Shown piece by piece: positions 1-5,770 of a stretch of 10,305 bases of DNA. Each line of letters opens with the position of its first letter. The first letter of the stretch is position 1. A program made the position numbers and the translations under genes. The stretch is from CAYMRB01 sp964392615 (lineage in GTDB: Bacteria > Planctomycetota > UBA8108): assembly GCA_964392615.1 (NCBI GenBank), contig CAYMRB010000367.1:1-10305 (forward strand), written 5' to 3'. The notes under the pieces are model-generated. The model saw only the letters and a program-made list of their open reading frames with translations. It had not been told where the DNA came from and made no database searches.

Positions 1-1
1 A

Positions 2-796
2 GAGGCCCGGCGCGCGGCGACGCGGCGCGAAGCCGTCAGGGCGATCGTCTACATCGAGAAGCGCGTCCTCTTCCGCGAGAAGGGCGGTGACCGCTACCTG
101 CACGCTCCGGCCGACGGTGCGCCGCGGCTGCGCCCCCTCGAGGGACGAGACAATCTCGCGTTCGGCAGTATCGAGAGCGGTTCCGGCTTCTGCATCTCGG
201 AGCGCGGTCACATCGTCACGAACGCGCACGTCGTCACCACGGCGGAAGAGGGCGAGGAGATCCCGTTCGAGGAGAGCGTCCTCGTCCGCGAGTCGCGCAT
301 CGAGATCGTCTTCTCGGGAACGTCACAGCGCCGCGTCGCGCGAGTCTTGCAGTCGATAGCCGATGGCACGCGCGATCTGGCGGTACTGCAGATCGATCCC
401 TTCGACGGCCTGCCGTTCTTCGCGGGGTTCTCGATCGACATCGCCGGCCCCGCAGCGGGCGATGCCGTGCGGCTGTTCGGCTTTCCGCTCGGCCGCCATC
501 TGATGCAGGAGGACGAGACGTTTCATGCGTCCATCTTCGCCGGCATCGTCAGCCGACGCGTCGGCTCGTACCTGCAGGTGCAGGCGGCGGTCTATCCGGG
601 CAATAGCGGCGGGCCGGCCGTCGACGAGGACGGCCGCGTCGTCGGCATCGTCGTTGCGGTGCAGCAGGTACCGGGAGGACAGATCGCCTCCGACATCGGC
701 TTCGTTCTGCCCGTCGCGGAGCTGCGGGCCATCTGGCCGGTGCGCGAGGACGAAGAGAAGAAGAGGGCAGACGCTCCCGACGCGTCGGGCGATTGA
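2..796 (+). CDS. HtrA/DegP-like trypsin-fold serine protease, PDZ-less, 5' truncated by window edge
   Basis: The frame is open from base 2 to the TGA at 794-796, giving 264 visible residues with the N-terminus outside the window. The full S1 catalytic triad is visible, numbered from the first visible codon: His76 in TNAHVV, Asp125 in DLAVLQID and Ser202 in PGNSGGP. GSGFCIS before the His and DIGFVLPV after the Ser are typical of the HtrA (S1C) type, which degrades or trims proteins, usually in the periplasm. The chain ends about 60 residues past Ser202, so there is no PDZ domain, unlike DegP and DegS. A signal peptide or anchor, if present, lies upstream. The MBL-fold gene starts 26 nt after the stop on the same strand, so the two are probably co-transcribed. 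Fold and catalytic competence are well supported; the substrate and cell compartment are unknown. Confidence 0.9.
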   Translation, partial: EARRAATRREAVRAIVYIEKRVLFREKGGDRYLHAPADGAPRLRPLEGRDNLAFGSIESGSGFCISERGHIVTNAHVVTTAEEGEEIPFEESVLVRESRIEIVFSGTSQRRVARVLQSIADGTRDLAVLQIDPFDGLPFFAGFSIDIAGPAAGDAVRLFGFPLGRHLMQEDETFHASIFAGIVSRRVGSYLQVQAAVYPGNSGGPAVDEDGRVVGIVVAVQQVPGGQIASDIGFVLPVAELRAIWPVREDEEKKRADAPDASGD

Positions 797-822
797 GAAC
801 GGTCACGAACAGGAAGACGAAA

Positions 823-2331
823 ATGGACATCATCGGCCTCGGACACAGCTCGTTCCTTCTCGAGATGACGTCGCGTGATGACACGCTGCCGGTGCGCATT
901 CTCGTCGATCCATGGCTCGGCGACTACCTGATCGGCGACCTCCTCGGCCGCTATCCACGCCTGCGGATCGACCCCGACACCTTCGGGCCGATCGACGCAG
1001 TCTGGCTGTCCCATTCGCATACGGACCACCTCGATCCGGAGTCGCTCCTCTGGCTCTGGCGCGAGCTATCGCCGGCACCGGCGCTCATCCTGCCGCAGAG
1101 CCTTCGCTACCTCGAAGATCTCTTCCGCGAGTTCCTCACCGACGTCGAAATTCTGTTCCTCGAGCAGCACCGCCCGGTCGAGTTCCGCGGCGTCGAGCTG
1201 CGCGCCTTCTTCAACCCGGAAGCCCAGGTGACGAACGAGGACGACGTGATGGTCCTCGTCGTCAGCAACGGGCGCGAAGTGCTCCTGAACGAGGCCGACG
1301 CGCTGTTGCCGTTCTACGCCCCCGAGCTACGCGAGCTGCTCGTCGAGCTGCTCCTCGGCGAGGAGATCGAAAGCGCGTGCTTCGTGACGACGAAGAACGA
1401 AGGGCACGCGACGATGTCGATGCTGGCGGCGAGCGATACGGACGACCGCAAGAGGCGATTGTCCGCCGCGGTCGAGACGACCTACGAGGAGATCTGGGGC
1501 ATCTACTCCGGCCTCGACGAGGCCGAGGTCGACGTGTGGCTCGACCCGCGCGTCGTTCGGTTCATCGGCGGACAGGGCATCGCCTATCCGCAGGCGTTGG
1601 GCACGGAGTGGAACCGCGTCCTCTTCCCGATTCGCATCGCCGGCCGCGTCCGCATGGAGCGCGAAACGGCCGCCGGCAACGGCTGCGCGCACGCGATCGA
1701 GGCGCTCGTCCCGGGCGCTCGTCACCGCGTCGAGGGAGGGCAATTCGTAGAGCGCACGGACGAGGCGGCGGTTCGCTGCCTGGATCGCGAGGAGGATCGA
1801 ACATTCGATCCGAAGCTCGCGCTCTTCGACTCGTTCCCGACGGATCCGCTCTATGACGATGAGCGCGACGAGCCGGCCCAGCGCCAGCAGATCGCGGCCT
1901 GTCTCGCCCACCGCTTCCTGCCGTGGCTGCACGGTTCGCGCACGCCGCCCTTCGAGCACCTGCTCGCGGAGAACGGCGGCGAGTACCGTATACGCATACG
2001 CTTCGGAACGACCGCGAAGTACACGGACGTCGACTGGCGGGTGGGCTTCGAGCGCTGGGGGTTCCGTTCGCTACCGCCCGACGGAGAACCCGACGAGCAC
2101 TACTGGGCGAACAACATCACCGACTTGCTCGACGGACGTTGCGACGAGTTCTCGATCTTCAGCCGTCGTCCGCTCGGCGGGCATTCGCAGCGGCTCTGGA
2201 ACTACCTCGGCCTGCCGGGTCCGAACGGCGGGTCGATCGAGCGCAAGCTGCGGCTGCACTTCGAGAGGGCGCGCGACGGAATGACGCTCGAGGACTGGGT
2301 GCTCGAGTTCCACGGACGCAGCGCGAAGTAA
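823..2331 (+). CDS. Metallo-beta-lactamase-fold hydrolase (UlaG/CMAH-like) with long C-terminal extension
   Basis: The protein is 502 residues. The N-terminal GLGHSSFLLE (5-14) and VDPWLG (28-33), followed by the metal motif SHSHTDH (63-69; His64, His66, Asp68, His69), mark the COG2220-type MBL fold. VDPWL and the spacing to the motif recall the MBL part of CMP-sialate hydroxylase-like proteins. Later candidate ligands are Asp159 in LLNEADALL and His195 in NEGHATM. The usual isolated third histidine between them is not obvious, so activity is likely but unproven. From about residue 210 there is a roughly 290-residue C-terminal region I do not recognise, well beyond a simple UlaG-like enzyme of about 230-350 residues. 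The start is ATG 823, preceded by AGGAAG. An upstream in-frame TTG at 793, overlapping the protease stop, would add ten residues before the conserved fold. It lies between the protease and the methyltransferase. The substrate is unknown. Confidence 0.85.
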   Translation: MDIIGLGHSSFLLEMTSRDDTLPVRILVDPWLGDYLIGDLLGRYPRLRIDPDTFGPIDAVWLSHSHTDHLDPESLLWLWRELSPAPALILPQSLRYLEDLFREFLTDVEILFLEQHRPVEFRGVELRAFFNPEAQVTNEDDVMVLVVSNGREVLLNEADALLPFYAPELRELLVELLLGEEIESACFVTTKNEGHATMSMLAASDTDDRKRRLSAAVETTYEEIWGIYSGLDEAEVDVWLDPRVVRFIGGQGIAYPQALGTEWNRVLFPIRIAGRVRMERETAAGNGCAHAIEALVPGARHRVEGGQFVERTDEAAVRCLDREEDRTFDPKLALFDSFPTDPLYDDERDEPAQRQQIAACLAHRFLPWLHGSRTPPFEHLLAENGGEYRIRIRFGTTAKYTDVDWRVGFERWGFRSLPPDGEPDEHYWANNITDLLDGRCDEFSIFSRRPLGGHSQRLWNYLGLPGPNGGSIERKLRLHFERARDGMTLEDWVLEFHGRSAK

Positions 2332-2353
2332 AAGGAGCGCCGGCGGCTCTGGC

Positions 2354-2360
2354 GAGGTGA
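2354..2360 (+). promoter_or_regulatory. Shine-Dalgarno deciding a TTG start of the methyltransferase
   Basis: GAGGTGA lies five bases before TTG 2366, a near-ideal ribosome binding site. The in-frame GTG at 2357 sits inside this site, and the next purine run (AAGGAG, 2332-2337) is about 19 nt from that GTG, too far to serve it well. TTG 2366 also gives the N-terminus MQTHHEV, which reads straight into the methyltransferase fold. Confidence 0.5.
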
Positions 2361-2365
2361 GGAGA

Positions 2366-3592
2366 TTGCAGACGCACCACGAAGTCCGGTTCGCGAACGC
2401 GCGACAGATGGCAGCGTTGCCGCCACGCAGCGTCCACCTCGTCGTCACATCGCCACCCTATCCGATGATCGAGATGTGGGACGACGTGTTCTCGTCGCAG
2501 AGCGGAGACGTCGCGAAAGCGCTCGAGCGCGACGACGGCCCCGCCGCCTTCGAGTGCATGCACGAGCTGCTCGACGCGACGTGGCGTCAGGTCTGGCGCG
2601 TGCTCGTGCCGGGAGGCTTCGCGTGCATCAACATCGGCGATGCGACGCGGACGATCGGCGACGAGTTCGCGCTCTTCCCGAATCACGCCCGCATCCTGCA
2701 GGGTCTTCTCGAGATCGGCCGCTCCGTCCGCCCCGGGCGCGAGCGTCGGGAGAGCCTCATGGTGCTGCCCGCCATCCTGTGGCGCAAGCAGACGAACGCG
2801 CCGAACAAGTTCATGGGCTCCGGCATGCTGCCGGCGGGGGCGTACGTGACGCTCGAGCACGAGTACGTGTTGATCGTCCGAAAGGGCGGCAAGCGCGAAT
2901 TCTCGACGGCCGAGGAGAAGGCGAATCGCCGCGCGAGCGCGTTCTTTTGGGAGGAGCGCAACGAGTGGTTCTCCGACGTCTGGCTCGACCTCAAGGGAAC
3001 GAGGCAGTGGGTGAAGGACGACGACGCGCGCGACCGCAGCGCCGCGTTCCCGTTCGAGCTGCCGTACCGGCTCATCAGCATGTTCTCGGTGCGCGGCGAC
3101 ACGGTGCTCGATCCGTTTCTCGGCGTCGGCACGACGATGCAGGCCGCGATGGCGACGGCGCGCAATAGCGTCGGCTTCGAGATCGACGCGAGCCTCGGCC
3201 CCTCCATCGCCGCCGAAGTGCCGCGGATCACCGACATGGCGAACGCGCGGATCGGCGAGAGGCTCCAGTGCCACGAGGAGTTCGTCCGCGAGCGCCACGA
3301 GACGAAGGGCACGTTCGGCTACCGCAACGCGCCGCACGGCTTTCCCGTCGTCACGCGCCAGGAGAAGGAGCTCGGCATCCATCGACTCGAGTCTGTCACG
3401 CAGACGGCGGATGCAGCGTGGGAGGTCGAGTACGCGGAGGCGCCGGAGAAGAGCGGCGACGAATGGGAGTGGTTCTTCGCGGAGGGCGAGGCCACGCCAC
3501 CGCCGCCGCGGAAAAAGGCGCCGAGGGCAGAGGGCGAGCGGGTCGTGCAACTCGATCTGTTCGATCTGCCGCCGACGTCGGGCTCGCGATAG
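2366..3592 (+). CDS. Site-specific DNA methyltransferase, beta class, probable N4-cytosine
   Basis: The protein is 408 residues from TTG 2366 (411 from GTG 2357). Motif IV comes first, LVVTSPPYP with TSPPY at 28-32. SPPY is usual in N4-cytosine enzymes, while adenine enzymes more often carry DPPY or NPPY. A central block has WRKQTN (139-144), FMGSGMLP (149-156) and EYVLIVRKG (166-174). FPFELPYRLI (228-237) then precedes the SAM-binding motif I, DPFLGVGTT (249-257), and GFEID (270-274). Catalytic motif before SAM motif is the beta-class order. The C-terminal ~115 residues are charged and proline-rich and end near VVQLDLFDLP; their role is unknown. It transfers methyl groups from SAM to DNA bases at a specific site that cannot be read from the sequence. 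It follows the MBL gene by 34 nt and converges with the SIS gene. No nuclease gene is adjacent, so it may be an orphan regulatory or protective methylase, or part of a system extending upstream. Confidence 0.9.
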   Translation: MQTHHEVRFANARQMAALPPRSVHLVVTSPPYPMIEMWDDVFSSQSGDVAKALERDDGPAAFECMHELLDATWRQVWRVLVPGGFACINIGDATRTIGDEFALFPNHARILQGLLEIGRSVRPGRERRESLMVLPAILWRKQTNAPNKFMGSGMLPAGAYVTLEHEYVLIVRKGGKREFSTAEEKANRRASAFFWEERNEWFSDVWLDLKGTRQWVKDDDARDRSAAFPFELPYRLISMFSVRGDTVLDPFLGVGTTMQAAMATARNSVGFEIDASLGPSIAAEVPRITDMANARIGERLQCHEEFVRERHETKGTFGYRNAPHGFPVVTRQEKELGIHRLESVTQTADAAWEVEYAEAPEKSGDEWEWFFAEGEATPPPPRKKAPRAEGERVVQLDLFDLPPTSGSR

Positions 3593-3622
3593 CACGGCCG
3601 ACGCCGCCGCGAGTGGAGCTCC

Positions 3623-5629
3623 TCACCCGATGCACCGCCGCAGGAATCCCGCCAGCCCCTCCGCCTCCAGAATCGCCCGTGCCTCCTCCCAGCTCAGCGG
3701 CGCGTCGCGGCGGAGTGCCTCCAGGATGCGGATGATGCTCAGGGCGACCTCGGCGGTCTGGCCGATCTCCCGCGAGCGCACCCAGGTCATCGCGTCCATC
3801 AGCACGGCGTTCGCCTCCTCGTAGGCGATGGGCTCCAGAGACTCGGCCCAGGCACCGCGATCCAGGACGTCGTTCACATGGGACAGGATCAGGAAGGTGG
3901 CCCGCCCGACGAGCTTCAGGTTGCTGGGACTCACGCTGGTCATCGTGTTTCCGACGACACGACCCAGGCGCGCCATGGCGGCGGTCGAATGGGCGTTGAG
4001 GAGGATCTTCAAGGCGATCTGGCGGCGGAGCCCCAGGGGATCCTCGTCGCCGGGCAGACACACCTGGACGAACGGATCTTCCCCTGCGTCCACAGCCTCG
4101 GTTCCATCGGCGTCGGTCACGTGAATCGTCGCCGTTCGCAGGCCGCGCCGACGGTGCAGCTCGACAAAGCGGCGGAAGGCGGAGCCCTCCCGTTCGATCT
4201 CCTCGATCTCCTCGTCGACGAGCACCGCCACCCCGAGGTCGCCGGCTCCCGGTCCGCGGCGCGCTGCGTTGGCCTGCGAAAACGAGAAGTCGTAGGCCTG
4301 CTCCTGGTCGTTGCCGGCGTTCTCGAGGCTGGTCAGGGCGGCCTTCCGCAACCAGAGATCGTCCACCTCGGCCGCCAGCGGCCCGCCGTAGAAGTCCGGA
4401 TCCAGCCCCCGGAAGGGCCGGCCCAGGAAGTTGCGCCAGGCCGAGGCCGCGTCCTCGCCGTCCGTCCAAACCTGGACCCAGCAGCGGCGCTCCGGATCGT
4501 TCACCCGGTCCAGAGGATGGAGCCGGAAGGTGGGGCTGCGCTCAGTACCGTCGATGAATACCGTGATCGATGCGGCACGAGCGAAATACGTCGAGAAGCC
4601 CCCGCCGCGGTAGGTGGCGGACTCCAGCTCGGTGAAAAGTGCGAGCTGCTCGACCGCGTCGCCCAGAGCGTCGAGGATCCCCTGGAAGCTCCGCAGCCGA
4701 TCCGACAGCCCGGAGTCTCTCGCGAAGCCCAGCGCCTCGAGATCCTCGCGGTTCAGGTGCTCGCGCAGCAACCTGCCGACGGCCTCCTCCAGGATCGCGC
4801 CCAGCACGAAGGTCTCGATCGTCGTCGCCTGCATGCGCGTCGAGCCGGCGATGGCCTGAGGCCCCGTGGCCAGACGGATGCGCGTGATCCCCGGCGAGTC
4901 CAGGACCCTCGCGCTCCTCTCGAACGGACGCAGGACCTCGTCCGGATTGTTGTAGACGAAGAAGAGCCTCTGGCGGGCCTCGCGGCAGCGCGCCTCGTCG
5001 AGCTCTCCGTACGCGTCGAGGGCCGCCAGGATGGTGCCGATCACCGACGAGGTCTCGCCGCCTTCCGTCACGCACCAGACCAGGTCCCCACGCCGAATGG
5101 CGTGGTCCGCGAGCTGGAGCTTCCCCACGAGCATCAGGTCCTCGAACCCCTCGAGCGACGAGACGAGCGCCCGGTCGGCGCCCGTCATCTCTCCCACCAT
5201 CAGCTCCGCGACGTCCTGCGGCAGGTGCTCGGACAGCGTCTCCCAGCAAGCGTGTGCCTGCACCTTCCTCCAGAAGGGCCGCCAGAACGTGCTCTCCATC
5301 TGCTTCGCGAGGCGGCCAGTGGCCCCGCAGCCGTAGACGTAGATCCGCCTCCCCGCGCGAACGCAATCCGTCACCGCCCGCACCGCCTGTTCGAGCGGTG
5401 CGGGATCGCTGGCGAGCTCCTCGAGCCGTCGGACGATGTCACGGTCCACCGAGAGGATGCTCGCCAGTCCTGCTGCCGTGTCGGAGCGTACGACGTCGCC
5501 CAGGTCCCAAGTCCCGGGGTGGCGTTGCTCGGTGAGCAGGCCGTGAAGGTGGAACTGCCCCTTGTGTCGCACGTAGTCCGACGACTCGGAGGAGGGCGTC
5601 AGCTCGAGCAGGTCCAGGATTCTCCCCAT
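3623..5629 (-). CDS. Double-SIS protein of the MurQ/glucokinase-regulatory-protein superfamily
   Basis: The protein is 668 residues. SIS domain 1 (about 90-290) has the phosphosugar-binding glycine loop YGCGATGRLA (99-108), TEGGETSSVIGT (188-199), NNPDE (227-231) and GSTRMQATT (262-270). The last is close to the MurQ signature GSTRMKAGT. A second, more divergent half (about 320-600) ends with LLNAHSTAAMARLGRVVGNT and NLKLVGRA, matching the MurQ C-terminal block. MurQ has one SIS domain and about 300 residues; GKRP has two SIS domains and about 625, so the architecture is GKRP-like. The Glu after the first glycine loop (112) is not spaced as in MurQ (GRLxxxxxE), so etherase activity is uncertain. 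A sugar-phosphate-binding regulator or isomerase is equally possible. ATG 5629 is preceded by AAGGA nine bases upstream; the frame stays open to 5752 but those codons look non-coding. Codon use differs from the flanking genes. It appears monocistronic, 141 nt after the upstream operon. Confidence 0.85.
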   Translation of the reverse strand: MGRILDLLELTPSSESSDYVRHKGQFHLHGLLTEQRHPGTWDLGDVVRSDTAAGLASILSVDRDIVRRLEELASDPAPLEQAVRAVTDCVRAGRRIYVYGCGATGRLAKQMESTFWRPFWRKVQAHACWETLSEHLPQDVAELMVGEMTGADRALVSSLEGFEDLMLVGKLQLADHAIRRGDLVWCVTEGGETSSVIGTILAALDAYGELDEARCREARQRLFFVYNNPDEVLRPFERSARVLDSPGITRIRLATGPQAIAGSTRMQATTIETFVLGAILEEAVGRLLREHLNREDLEALGFARDSGLSDRLRSFQGILDALGDAVEQLALFTELESATYRGGGFSTYFARAASITVFIDGTERSPTFRLHPLDRVNDPERRCWVQVWTDGEDAASAWRNFLGRPFRGLDPDFYGGPLAAEVDDLWLRKAALTSLENAGNDQEQAYDFSFSQANAARRGPGAGDLGVAVLVDEEIEEIEREGSAFRRFVELHRRRGLRTATIHVTDADGTEAVDAGEDPFVQVCLPGDEDPLGLRRQIALKILLNAHSTAAMARLGRVVGNTMTSVSPSNLKLVGRATFLILSHVNDVLDRGAWAESLEPIAYEEANAVLMDAMTWVRSREIGQTAEVALSIIRILEALRRDAPLSWEEARAILEAEGLAGFLRRCIG

Positions 5630-5648
5630 GCCATCCGTTCCTTGTACC

Positions 5649-5660
5649 GCGTTGCAACGC
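5649..5660. promoter_or_regulatory. Perfect 12-bp palindrome, candidate operator for the SIS gene
   Basis: GCGTTGCAACGC is its own reverse complement. It lies about 20 bases upstream of the ATG at 5629, just ahead of the AAGGAA ribosome binding site (5638-5643). A repressor bound there would block transcription of, or RNA polymerase passage into, the SIS gene. The sugar-phosphate role of the gene would suit such control. The regulator is unknown and this is inference. Confidence 0.35.
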
Positions 5661-5706
5661 TCCCTGGCGGCAGGAGCGATGCACGCGCACCGCGCCGCTG
5701 GCGAGT

Positions 5707-5722
5707 TGGCGCACGGGCGCCA
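5707..5722 (-). other. Small GC hairpin in the SIS-gene leader
   Basis: TGGCGC and GCGCCA are perfect inverted arms around a four-base loop (5713-5716). It would lie in the 5' untranslated leader if transcription starts near the TATACT element. In this GC-rich DNA it may be chance. Confidence 0.2.
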
Positions 5723-5739
5723 CCCGGGAAGAGCCGGCA

Positions 5740-5749
5740 CAGTATACTG
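5740..5749 (-). promoter_or_regulatory. Candidate -10 element embedded in the palindrome CAGTATACTG
   Basis: On the - strand TATACT (5741-5746) matches the sigma-70 -10 consensus at five of six bases, in one of the few AT-rich spots of the gap between the secretin-like gene and the SIS gene. The surrounding ten bases CAGTATACTG form a perfect palindrome, so an operator could overlap it. No -35 hexamer is visible 16-18 bases upstream. A start near 5734 would give a leader of about 105 nt. Confidence 0.3.
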
Positions 5750-5770
5750 CATGGTCGATGACGCGCGGCG

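Noticed and set aside
2159..3595. 478-codon - strand open frame opposite the methyltransferase
   Set aside because: The product is an arginine-, leucine- and histidine-rich shadow, and the + strand carries unmistakable methyltransferase motifs.
3593..3622. Possible bidirectional terminator between the convergent methyltransferase and SIS genes
   Set aside because: Only weak short complementarities and no T-run. Nothing supports an intrinsic terminator.
5630..5752. N-terminal extension of the SIS protein starting at ATG 5752
   Set aside because: The extra 41 residues lack the family's features, the ATG overlaps a promoter-like palindrome, and ATG 5629 has its own ribosome binding site.
3878..5761. 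627-codon open frame on the + strand antisense to the SIS gene
   Set aside because: Its product shows no recognisable domain, while the opposite strand encodes clear SIS motifs. Long antisense frames are expected at this GC content.
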